Source: JAPPHA01 sp965221575
Lineage (GTDB): Bacteria; Pseudomonadota; Alphaproteobacteria; Rhodobacterales; Rhodobacteraceae
Length of the DNA: 64,000 nt
NCBI GenBank assembly: GCA_965221575.1
Contig: CBDCSM010000001.1
Location: 15,538 to 79,537, forward strand
Direction of reading: 5' to 3'
The notes below the pieces were generated by a model. That model saw only the letters and a list, made by a program, of their open reading frames with translations, did not search any database and was not told the DNA's origin. This document shows, one piece after another, positions 16,238 through 23,817 of the stretch (positions are counted from its first letter, which is position 1; every line of letters begins with the position of its first letter). The translations under genes and the position numbers were made by a program.

Positions 16238-16494
16238 CCCGACACTGCGTCGTATTCGAGGACTCCGATAGGCTTGACGAGCCGGTGCAGATCATGCACG
16301 TCGCTCCACGGTGGCTGGAGGGAGTGATGGCCAAAGGGTTCACCGAGGAGCAGGCGATGGAGCTGCTGGCTGCAAAAGACCTGCCGGATAGCGTGAAACA
16401 CTATACAGGAAATAGGCGAATCATGGCGATTGTCCGAGCCGATCAGATCCCTTCTGACCGGACACTCCGCAACGCATGGGAGATGACGAAGTAA
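16231..16494 (+). CDS. Phage tail-accessory-type protein A
   Basis: An 87-residue protein. The ATG at 16231 is preferred over 16225 because GGAGG (16219-16223) is then 7 nt away. It contains MHVAPRWLEGVMAKGFTEEQ, then AMELLAAKDLPDSVKHY, and ends with the motif IPSDRTLRNAWEMTK; an IPxDRTFRxAW segment is typical of small proteins encoded beside phage tail-fibre genes. The intact counterpart of A' on the other strand. It overlaps gene B by 19 bp. Confidence 0.7.
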   Translation: MSPRHCVVFEDSDRLDEPVQIMHVAPRWLEGVMAKGFTEEQAMELLAAKDLPDSVKHYTGNRRIMAIVRADQIPSDRTLRNAWEMTK

Positions 16495-16859
16495 ATACGT
16501 CGCACAAGAATGTCGAACTGGATGGCAAGCTGTTTCGAGTTGACCAGATCGGCGTGCCTAAAACCCGGATTTTTTGCGAAGCTTGGACGATGGCCAATTC
16601 TATGACCGCCATCACGGTGAACATGAACAAGGCGCGTGACATCCAGCGCGAGAGTATACGACGGCAAAGAGCTGAACATTGGGCCGCTGCGGACGCTGCC
16701 TGGAACATCGCTCAAGAGTCCAATGATGCAGCAGGTATGCGGAAGGCCGCGGCTCATCGTCAAGCCCTGCGCGACCCTCCCGATCATCCGATGGTCGACG
16801 CTGCTCAGACCCCTGACGAGCTGGCAGCCGTCAATCTAGATGTTATATTGTCCAGCTGA
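16476..16859 (+). CDS. Phage tail-accessory-type protein B
   Basis: A 127-residue protein, paralogue of B' (13370-13759). The N-terminal part repeats the motif seen at the end of A (VPKTRIFCEAWTM), so A and B may come from one ancestral family. The C-terminal two-thirds is predicted helical (VNMNKARDIQRESIRRQRAE, then an Ala-rich segment) and ends with TPDELAAVNLDVILSS. It has no transport signal. With A it forms the right half of an inverted pair of gene pairs flanking the OLD-like gene. Confidence 0.7.
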   Translation: MGDDEVNTSHKNVELDGKLFRVDQIGVPKTRIFCEAWTMANSMTAITVNMNKARDIQRESIRRQRAEHWAAADAAWNIAQESNDAAGMRKAAAHRQALRDPPDHPMVDAAQTPDELAAVNLDVILSS

Positions 16860-16931
16860 CGAAAGGCCTTACGCCTAGGGATCGGCCCAATTGTTCACTC
16901 CCAAACCGTCAACAATGGACGGAAAGACGAA

Positions 16932-17277
16932 ATGACCAAACTTTTCTTTGGCCGTAACCGCAAGCATTGCCATAATCGCGACCGCGCATGGCGGGACCGC
17001 ACAAGACCGAGAAACCGTCGACTGGACATGTACATCCATAGATCAAACCAACTGCGGTCAAACAATTTGCGTCTTGGACGTTTGGTCAGACAAGAACGAC
17101 CGCTCCAGCTGGGTGTTCATCGACCAAACCGGACCATATAGAGCCAGATACACACGCAGTAGCCGAGGTCACCACTGGGAAAGCCCAACCATCGACGTAT
17201 TCATAGATGCAAGATCCAGTCATGGAACGGCGTCGCATCTCTTTACCGATCACCGTTTCAACTGCGTCCAAAACTGA
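16932..17277 (+). pseudogene. Small exported protein, signal peptide split by a frameshift
   Basis: An ATG at 16932 opens MTKLF, and the next frame, from 16948, continues LAVTASIAIIATAHGGTAQD and a 90-residue cysteine-containing body ending at 17277. Joined with one base removed near 16942-16947 this gives a standard signal peptide (Lys, hydrophobic core, Ala-Gln cleavage region); without it the body would have to begin at a TTG with no positive charge and no ribosome site. The mature part (four Cys, DWTC and NCVQN ends) is not recognised. It is 3 bp upstream of the methyltransferase gene, which is also frameshifted. Confidence 0.45.
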
Positions 17278-17280
17278 TCG

Positions 17281-18721
17281 ATGTCTGCCAATTTCACCAG
17301 TGGGACGGTCTGGACGGGCGATAACCTGCCAATCGTGAGGGGCATGAACGACGCATGCGTTGACCTGATCTACCTAGATCCACCGTTCAACTCCAATCGT
17401 CACTACGAAGCTCCTATAGGCAGCAGGGCGGCAGGGGCCAGTTTCAAGGATGCCTGGACGCTAGATGACATTGACGTGCATGAGCACGGCGAACTGGCCG
17501 ACAGGAACCCTGCTGCTTACTCGGTGATTGAAGCTGCTCGCCAGGCGCACGTTAAGGGTATGCAGTCATACTTGATCTTCATGGCTGTGCGGTTGTTGGA
17601 GATGCGCCGAATCCTCAAGCTGACCGGAAGCATCTACCTGCATTGCGATCCGACTGCTTCCCACCATCTAAAGCTGCTCATGGACGGGGTTTTCGGAAAG
17701 GCCAATCATCGGAACGAGATTGTATGGCGTCGAACCGGTGCGCATAGCCGCGCAAAACAATGGGGACCAATTCACGATAAAATCTTTTTTTACACAGCCG
17801 GCGAGAAATTCGAATGGAACCGTGTCCTTGAGGCGTATGACGCCGATTATTTGGAAAAATACTATCGAAATTCAGACGAAAACGGACGCTTTCAGCCCAT
17901 ATCCCTAACCGGGCCGGGACTCCGCACCGGAAGTTCGGGCAAACCGTGGAGTGGGATTGACCCGAGCCCGCGTCATTGGGAGCTTCCACCGGATCGTTCG
18001 TTGCCAAAGTGGTTTGTCTTCCCGGACGGTTATGCGCAGATGACATGCCAAGAGCGGCTCGACAGATTGAACGACCAGGGCTTGATTTACTGGCCACCGC
18101 GTGGAATTGTTCTGCGCTACAAGCGATATGCGGTAGTTTCGGGCGGCAACCCCGTAAGACATTATTTTCGATATCCGGCCAATTTCGGCGCGAGCGCGCG
18201 AACGTCTTGGCTATCCGAAACAGAAACCGCTTGCGTTGTTGGACCGGATCATCAAGGCGTCCTGCAATCCCGGAGAAATGGTGCTTGATCCATTTTGCGG
18301 CTGTGCGACGGCACTTGTAGCCGAGGACAGATTGGAACGGCAATGGGCCGGAATTGACCTGACACCGCTCGCAGTGAAGCTGGTGAATGATCGAATTGCA
18401 GTTGATCGATCTACCAAGAAGCGAGGCCGAGTGATTGGCGGAGGATTGTTCCGAGCGACGGCCCTTGAAGTTCCGCCAGTTCGAACAGACATTGGCGACC
18501 TGCCGAACTACCGGACGCATCGGCACCGGCTCGATGGAGAGCGAGAGGGCGTGTGCGTCGGCTGCGAAACGCATTTTCCGTTCCGCATCATGGATGTTGA
18601 CCACATCCTGCCGCGATCGCGAGGCGGAACCGATCATGAAGACAACCTCCAACTGCTTTGCTCGGGCTGCAGCCGCAGTAAGGGCGGTTGGACCATGGCC
18701 GAGTGGAGGGCTGCACAATGA
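17281..18721 (+). pseudogene. Beta-class DNA methyltransferase fused to an HNH domain, one-base frameshift
   Basis: Two frames make one gene. Frame 1 (from ATG 17281) has motif IV DPPF at residues 33-36 and the TRD region up to GGNPVR. From about 18157 the protein continues in the next frame: DIIFDIRPISARARERLGYP, then KQKPLALLDRIIK, motif I DPFCGCATA, and GIDLTPLA. A single missing base in the GTAAGAC at 18154-18160 explains the switch. The order motif IV - TRD - motif I is that of beta-class amino-methyltransferases, and DPPF suggests N6-adenine. After a linker the C-terminus is an HNH domain with CVGC, MDVDHILPRSRGGTDHEDN and CSGC zinc cysteines, ending at 18721. Intact relatives may act as a combined modification and cutting enzyme; this copy, as written, would stop at 18288. 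Confidence 0.8.
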
Positions 18722-19121
18722 GCGAGTACAAATCCGCACTAAATCCGCCATTTTCATAACGCTGTAGGAGTTTGACGCTGAGCTTGTGATAGACGCCCTT
18801 ATGCGCTCGTTTCGGGAAGGGAAAGAAGCTCTCTATGCCATTCGTGCGGGCCATCAAATGCTTTTTTTGAGCCCTTTGACATTAAGGGTTGCAGTCCGGC
18901 CGTTTCGATGCCAACCTTTCCTCAAAGATCGCCGAAAAGGCGGCACAGGCAAGACGAGCAGAATAACTGATGGGTTCAGGCAGTACAGGACTGACCATTA
19001 AGCGGCAGTTTACTGTCGACCCGGGTGTTAAGGCAATTTATCATCTCAGTTGATTTGTTCGTTTTTGTCCCAATCATGGGGATGGCGTGGGACCTATATT
19101 GAACTACAGTTTGGATCGCCG
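18722..19121. other. Gap before the membrane protein/ImmA/Beta operon
   Basis: No gene supported. One frame from about 18770 reads EFDAELVIDALMRSFREGKE and then ALYAIRAGHQMLFL, which looks protein-like, but it has no proper start and degenerates afterwards; it may be a gene fragment. The right part probably contains the promoter of the operon at 19122. Confidence 0.4.
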
Positions 19122-19664
19122 ATGGGCAGAGTGATTGTCGCGATTTTGGGGGCCATTATTGGCGGCTTCGTCGCAACTGTAGCAGTTGTTTTTTGGTTGG
19201 GGTGGGGAACGCCTGGAAAAGGGCAACCCGCACACGTTGATCCTTCAAGAGGGGACTATGTTGACCTGCTGTTGACCCTTGTGACGATCCTTCTGGGAGC
19301 CATTGGCCTAGCAGTAACGGTCGGTGCACTGGCTATTGGACTAGTTGCGTTCAAAACCCTGCGTGAAATCAAGGACGATGCTGAGACAGCAGCTAAGGAT
19401 GCGGCCGCCTACAAAGTCACGGAAACGATGGCCGAAGAGTTGGAGCCAAACGTAAAGGCGAAAGTCGAGGAGGCTCTGCCGCCGGCACTCCATGCAGCGC
19501 TACTGAATGATGAAGTCGGTCATAAAATCCTGACTGAAATGGCCAAGCGTGGAGAGTTGGATGAAGTGCTTGAGCGTGTCGCGATGCGTATGCAGGGAGG
19601 TGGACCAGAGATCGACCCAGACAATGAAGCGGAATATGCAAATGACCAAGGCGATCAAGCCTGA
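19122..19664 (+). CDS. Small two-helix membrane protein with cytoplasmic helical tail
   Basis: A 180-residue protein of no family that I can name. The ATG at 19122 is preferred to a TTG at 19050. Two membrane helices are clear (about residues 3-22, starting GRVIVAILGAIIGG, and 48-75, LLLTLVTILLGAIGLAV onward), separated by a short GTPGKGQ-containing loop. The last 100 residues are charged, Ala/Glu-rich and probably coiled (EIKDDAETAAKDAAAY, EELEPNVKAKVEEAL), then an acidic tail. It is 21 bp upstream of the ImmA/IrrE gene in the same direction and is likely part of the same operon; a membrane anchor or effector role is inferred only from context. Confidence 0.75.
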   Translation: MGRVIVAILGAIIGGFVATVAVVFWLGWGTPGKGQPAHVDPSRGDYVDLLLTLVTILLGAIGLAVTVGALAIGLVAFKTLREIKDDAETAAKDAAAYKVTETMAEELEPNVKAKVEEALPPALHAALLNDEVGHKILTEMAKRGELDEVLERVAMRMQGGGPEIDPDNEAEYANDQGDQA

Positions 19665-19685
19665 AGAAAACAGGAGGGAGAAACT

Positions 19686-20234
19686 ATGGCTGGAAGCATA
19701 CAGAACTTGGCGTCGCCAAACGACTGGAAAGTCATGTCGCCTTCTCCGGAATTCCTGAATCTCCCTCTGAAGGTGCGGCAGGATGTTGACGAGTTCCTTT
19801 CAGAATACCCGGTCAAATTAGGGGCACTTGCGAAGCGGTTGGGGATCAAGGTGTTGCTCTCAACACTCCCACGTGGCACCTCGGGGCAGATAGGCCGAGA
19901 GAACGGAGAATTCATCATTCGTGTCAACCGCCACGAGGCAAAGCACAGGCAACGCTTCACCCTTGCGCACGAGATTGCCCACTACCTACTTCACCGCGAC
20001 AAAATTGTTGAAGAGGGAGTGTGGTCTGAAAACGTCTTGCTCCGCTCTGGGCAGCCTGCCAACGTTGAATATGAGGCCAACCGCCTTGCCTCTGATCTTG
20101 TAATCCCCTCTGCCCAACTTGCTGAAGCGACGGCCGAATACTTTGGCCCCATGACCAACGAGATAATCGAGGATTTGGCTCGCAGGTTTAGGGTGTCCAC
20201 TGCGGCGATGGAAATCAAGCTACAGATGAGTTGA
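19686..20234 (+). CDS. ImmA/IrrE-family metallo-endopeptidase
   Basis: A 182-residue zinc peptidase of the ImmA/IrrE (COG2856) family. The active-site helix is TLAHEIAHYLLH (HExxH, about residues 98-102), and the third ligand is probably the Glu of EYEANRLASDLVIP. Relatives such as ImmA cut a phage repressor to release a mobile element, and IrrE/DdrO pairs respond to DNA damage. A strong AGGAGGGAG site (19672-19679 region) precedes the ATG. Unlike many relatives there is no N-terminal HTH and no repressor gene beside it; the neighbours are a membrane protein and a Beta-family protein, so its target is more likely one of these. Confidence 0.9.
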   Translation: MAGSIQNLASPNDWKVMSPSPEFLNLPLKVRQDVDEFLSEYPVKLGALAKRLGIKVLLSTLPRGTSGQIGRENGEFIIRVNRHEAKHRQRFTLAHEIAHYLLHRDKIVEEGVWSENVLLRSGQPANVEYEANRLASDLVIPSAQLAEATAEYFGPMTNEIIEDLARRFRVSTAAMEIKLQMS

Positions 20235-20250
20235 GTAGGCAGGGTCGGCG

Positions 20251-21336
20251 ATGAAGGTCAGAGAGTATTTGGTCACTTTGGGCATTCGCCCTGCCGAACT
20301 GAGCGGTCTCAAGGAATTGCCGGGCAGCACAAAAGACAAACTGACGCCTCTTGTGCTGCTAGCCCCTTGGTTAACCACGACGCCACTGTCTCGAGCCTTA
20401 GACAAGTTTGAAGAATCCTACCCGTCGCGCCCTTATTTCATTGATGTGGACGCATATTTCAGGGTCAATGACAATCTGAACGAGGCCAAAAAGTTGTGGG
20501 AACGGCTTGCTCAGAAACCAGCAGATCTCTCCGCTTGGTGGACACTCTTGTCCGAATACCCTAAAGCCAACCCTTGCCTCCTAATGGCTGAAAACACCAT
20601 TGAGAGCGCCCACAAGCAGATTGCATGGGCTCGTGAGAATAACCGTATATTTTGCCTTAGAATGAACCTTGCAGAAGGGAAAGGGTCGGGCATCCCCTCT
20701 TGGTTGCCAAAGCTTGTAACTGATCTCGCCGAAGAGGGGGCAAACGACTATGCGGTCGTGTTCGAGTTTGGGTGGGTCCTTGACCCACTGAAAGTTGCGG
20801 CACTCGCTAGCGGACTTACCAATAGTTTCTTCTCAGCGATTCCGGCGGAAATCCCGGTGGCGGTGTCCTGCACCTCTTTCCCGAAAGACTTCACTGTCTA
20901 TGACGGGACAGGAGTGTGCGCCTTTACGAACCGCGACTTAATCGACAATGTACGGAAGGCTACCAACCGCCCGAAGTTCATTTACGCAGACTGGGGCTCG
21001 GCAAAACCAAGGAACTACGGCTACGCCAACGCGCCTAAGAACCGTATCGACTATCCAACCGATTCCTCATGGGTGATAGCCCGGGACCAAGACGACGACG
21101 TTTCTTTCCAAGAGGCTGCGCAAAGAATCACCAACAGTCCATATTGGTCTGGCAACCTCGGCATCTGGGGCGAACAACTCATCGAAGGCACTGCAGCTGG
21201 CCAGGCTTTCGCAATAGACACGATGCCCAAGATGTATGCTGCTCGGATCAATATTCATCTGCATCGACAGGCCTTCTATCGTAATCTGCCACCACCGGAA
21301 GCGTTAGATGAAGTGTGGAAAGATGACGACATTTGA
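20251..21336 (+). CDS. Beta-family protein (T4 Beta-like)
   Basis: A 361-residue protein which I assign to the Beta protein family (PF14350, named from phage T4-type proteins) from its overall pattern: an opening with PLVLLAPW, RPYFIDVD in the first strand region, repeated beta/alpha units such as NDYAVVFEFGWVLDP and IPVAVSCTSFPKDF, and the end motif RPKFIYADWGSAKPRNYG followed by SPYWSGNLGIWGEQLIEG. The biochemical role of this family is not established; the fold looks like a TIM-barrel-like repeat. It begins 16 bp after the ImmA/IrrE gene. Members are often found in mobile and defence-rich regions, in keeping with this site. Confidence 0.75.
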   Translation: MKVREYLVTLGIRPAELSGLKELPGSTKDKLTPLVLLAPWLTTTPLSRALDKFEESYPSRPYFIDVDAYFRVNDNLNEAKKLWERLAQKPADLSAWWTLLSEYPKANPCLLMAENTIESAHKQIAWARENNRIFCLRMNLAEGKGSGIPSWLPKLVTDLAEEGANDYAVVFEFGWVLDPLKVAALASGLTNSFFSAIPAEIPVAVSCTSFPKDFTVYDGTGVCAFTNRDLIDNVRKATNRPKFIYADWGSAKPRNYGYANAPKNRIDYPTDSSWVIARDQDDDVSFQEAAQRITNSPYWSGNLGIWGEQLIEGTAAGQAFAIDTMPKMYAARINIHLHRQAFYRNLPPPEALDEVWKDDDI

Positions 21337-21366
21337 TGGCGAAGCTAACACAAGCCGTCAATTTGG

Positions 21367-21507
21367 GCCTGTTAACCCCATGGCTGCAATCACTCCTGCG
21401 ACGAGGTAAATCGCCGCAGCAATTTTCTCGTCCGTCTACTCGTAACGTGTCGCTACCGCAAAGATCTCTTCGATCTTCGCGAACATATTCTCGACCTGGT
21501 GATGCCA
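21367..21507 (-). mobile_element. C-terminal remnant of an IS5-type transposase
   Basis: On the minus strand the frame reads WHHQVENMFAKIEEIFAVA then TRYE, a TAG at 21436-21438, then TDEKIAAAIYLVAGVIAAMG. This matches the end of IS5-group transposases, where the catalytic Glu sits in R..VERMFGRLK and is followed by ATRYDK. The rest of the element is missing and no inverted repeat is seen. It marks the right edge of the island. Confidence 0.55.
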
Positions 21508-21943
21508 GAGGGAAAAACCGGTTAATTTGAGGCACCTTTAATTGGCGTCAACGAGTCGACTCCCCTGTTAAAAGAGCGCCATCAATCACGATCCGATGTC
21601 GCTATCGTGACATTTGGCTGCAACGTTTCGACTCTGTGTGCCAATCATTTCGAGTCGCTACAGCCGTTGTTCGTCTTGGGGGAAGTGGAGGGGGAGCGGT
21701 GGTTTGGATGCGGGATCAAACTTTGGCAAGTCATGTCATGGCCGACCAAACCAGGCTGCCGGGGTCAGGCAGGGAGGCAGGATACCGGGTAATGCCCGTT
21801 TGACACTGAGATGATTGGCTCCTAACTTCTCTTGTAGAAATTCGAGAACTCTTCGGAGCAGATCGACATTGCTGACCCCGCCTGTCGGTGGCGGCAGACC
21901 CTATGGCCACCATCCGGTGGCCATAGCCACATCAGGGGATTAG
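21508..21943. other. Non-coding right border of the accessory island
   Basis: No gene supported. It contains CGACTC/GAGTCG-rich sequence at about 21627-21660, resembling in opposite orientation the words found at 11395-11430, and a perfect hairpin at 21901-21926. Confidence 0.5.
21901..21926. repeat. Perfect 11-bp inverted repeat with 4-nt loop
   Basis: CTATGGCCACC (21901-21911) pairs fully with GGTGGCCATAG (21916-21926) around ATCC. No T-run follows on either strand, so it is not a standard terminator. It lies 17 bp before the DUF3800-like fragment and could be an operator or a hairpin of a mobile element. Confidence 0.7.
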
Positions 21944-22423
21944 ATGAAGGTCTGTTTCATCGACAAATTGGGAGATCTCGGAGTGCTTGGCGACTCGCCA
22001 CAGCTAAACTGCCGACCCGCCCTGATCATGGCCGGAATCTTCTTCGCTGACAGCCGGAACAAGATTGAGAACGTTATCGTCGCACATTCGGTTTTCACGC
22101 AAAAGTCCAACCCTGAGCTGCCTCGCTACCAACAAATTGTTGAACGATCGACATCTGGCCTCACTGACAGTCACGACGGCATTAAGGACTGCGATATCGT
22201 CTGCTCTGGGTTGCTCGACCCTATCGCTTGCTTTGCCCATTGCGTAGGTCACGTAGTTAACGTCCTCGTACAACCCTGTACCTTGCGACTCCGGCACCGT
22301 TACGGGAATCAGTTGCTAAGACTCCAATTCCGATACCAGAATCAAGCGCCCGGCCGTTTCCAGGGTGGTCTCGTGGTCAGTGACTTCATCGGGCTACAGA
22401 CCGGCACACGGATGTTTCGATGA
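21944..22423 (+). pseudogene. DUF3800-like protein fragment
   Basis: The first 45 residues (MKVCFIDKLGDLGVLGDSP, then RPALIMAGIFFADS) follow the start of DUF3800 proteins, in which an acidic residue after F/YID (usually DES or DDSG) is catalytic-like; here that position is Lys-Leu, so the key acid is lost. The remaining 110 residues do not resemble the family, and another frame (from about 22065) looks slightly better, which suggests one or more frame changes. I take it as a decayed gene next to the island edge. Confidence 0.4.
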
Positions 22424-22449
22424 ACACAGCACCAACCGGCTGATTCCGC

Positions 22450-23151
22450 ATGACGCTGCGAGAAATCGTTCAGGAGTCCGACACGGAACCCGGCCGTACG
22501 TTCGATTTCGTGGTGCTATTTCTGATTGTTTTTTCAATCGTCACACTGACGGTCGAAACTTTACCTGATCTGCCGCCAATGGTCAGACGGGCGCTCAGAA
22601 TTTCCGAAGTCGTGGTGACCGGGTTGTTTACGATCGAGTACGGTCTTCGGATCACAACTTCCGCCAGGAAGTCCAGCTATGTTTTCAGCTTCTACGGCAT
22701 CATCGATCTCGTCGCCATATTGCCGTTTTATCTTTCTCTCGGCATTGATCTCCGGGCTCTGCGAGTTGTACGGCTGCTTCGCGTTTTTCGTCTCTTCAAG
22801 CTGACCCGGTATAACCGAGCAATGGAACGGTTCGGAAAGGCCATTGTGCGTGCTCGGGAAGAGGCCACGATTTTCTTGTTCGCCACGTTCATCTTACTCT
22901 ACTTGTCCTCGGTGGGCATTTACTATTTCGAGCATGCAGCCCAGCCAGAAACCTTTCAATCTGTGTTCCACAGCATGTGGTGGGCCGTGGCCACACTCAC
23001 GACGGTCGGTTACGGTGATGTCTATCCGATCACCCTCGGCGGTAAGGTGTTCACCTTCGTCATATTGATGTGTGGCCTGGGTGTTGTGGCCGTACCGGCG
23101 GGACTGGTTGCGGCGGCACTGACAAAGGTGATGGACGACGAAGAACATTGA
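22450..23151 (+). CDS. Voltage-gated-type potassium channel (six-helix, one pore)
   Basis: A 233-residue inner-membrane channel. Helices S1-S3 are seen at about 17-38, 50-68 and 78-98; S4 has regularly spaced arginines in RALRVVRLLRVFRLFKLTR (102-120), the voltage-sensor pattern; S5 is at 140-160, the pore helix at 172-184, the selectivity filter TTVGYGD at 184-190, and S6 follows. It is short, without a C-terminal nucleotide-binding or RCK domain. The preceding DUF3800 fragment is unrelated. It should carry K+ across the membrane; physiological role unknown. Confidence 0.92.
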   Translation: MTLREIVQESDTEPGRTFDFVVLFLIVFSIVTLTVETLPDLPPMVRRALRISEVVVTGLFTIEYGLRITTSARKSSYVFSFYGIIDLVAILPFYLSLGIDLRALRVVRLLRVFRLFKLTRYNRAMERFGKAIVRAREEATIFLFATFILLYLSSVGIYYFEHAAQPETFQSVFHSMWWAVATLTTVGYGDVYPITLGGKVFTFVILMCGLGVVAVPAGLVAAALTKVMDDEEH

Positions 23152-23817
23152 CCCTGCAGGTAACGACATGGATTCTCCGCTACCGTTGATAAGGGAAGCT
23201 GTTACCTGACCGTCGCCGGGGCAACATAAGGCGCTGTCGTGCCGACCCCGAGTCGTACTGCGGTTTCCTGCAAATTCGGTCAGGTGTCGACGACTTCGCG
23301 GACCCGGGCATTCCAGGCGGCCAACACGGAGGACATCGTCGTGGTCGCCAACTCACTCGACATGATTATTCCTCCGATCAAGCTGAATGGATCAGAGGAT
23401 TCTCCCGACAACACGCAGACGATGATTTCTCGTTTGAAGACAACTCCGAAATGAACCGGCAAGTCGATTCACGCTTTCAAACCCGTCCGCGACGGCAAAA
23501 AAGATCCTCGAAAGGACCTTTCGCCATGTGTATCGCCGTGGGTTCGCCGGTCGAAGACTCGCCTGAACAATCTACATGACACGTCAAGGCCAGAGTGCGG
23601 CACAAGCACCGCCCGGGCATGCTTTCACCGGAGCAGTCAACCGGTTGCCAATTGAGCATTGGTAACGCGACCCATTGATCAGGATTGCCTCGGGAAATGC
23701 CCTGCGCGAAACGAGAACTCCGGCCGACGACTCCCCTTGATTCAACCGCCATGTCTTGGCACAAGCAGATAACCAGATAGTTACTTTGGGTGGCCTGTCT
23801 GGCGGAATGGAGGACTT
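23152..23817. other. Gap between channel and CoA-transferase genes
   Basis: No gene supported. On the minus strand, 23224-23366 reads MSSVLAAWNARVREVVDT, a TGA, then PNLQETAVRLGVGTTAPY, resembling the C-terminal helix of a TctC-type solute-binding protein; this is a possible remnant only. Confidence 0.35.

Noticed and set aside
18150..18165. Programmed ribosomal frameshift in the methyltransferase gene
   Set aside because: No slippery heptamer or following stem-loop at the junction; a simple missing base explains it better.
11194..22449. Complete prophage or integrative element
   Set aside because: No integrase, terminase, portal, capsid or replication gene; only tail-accessory genes and remnants are visible.
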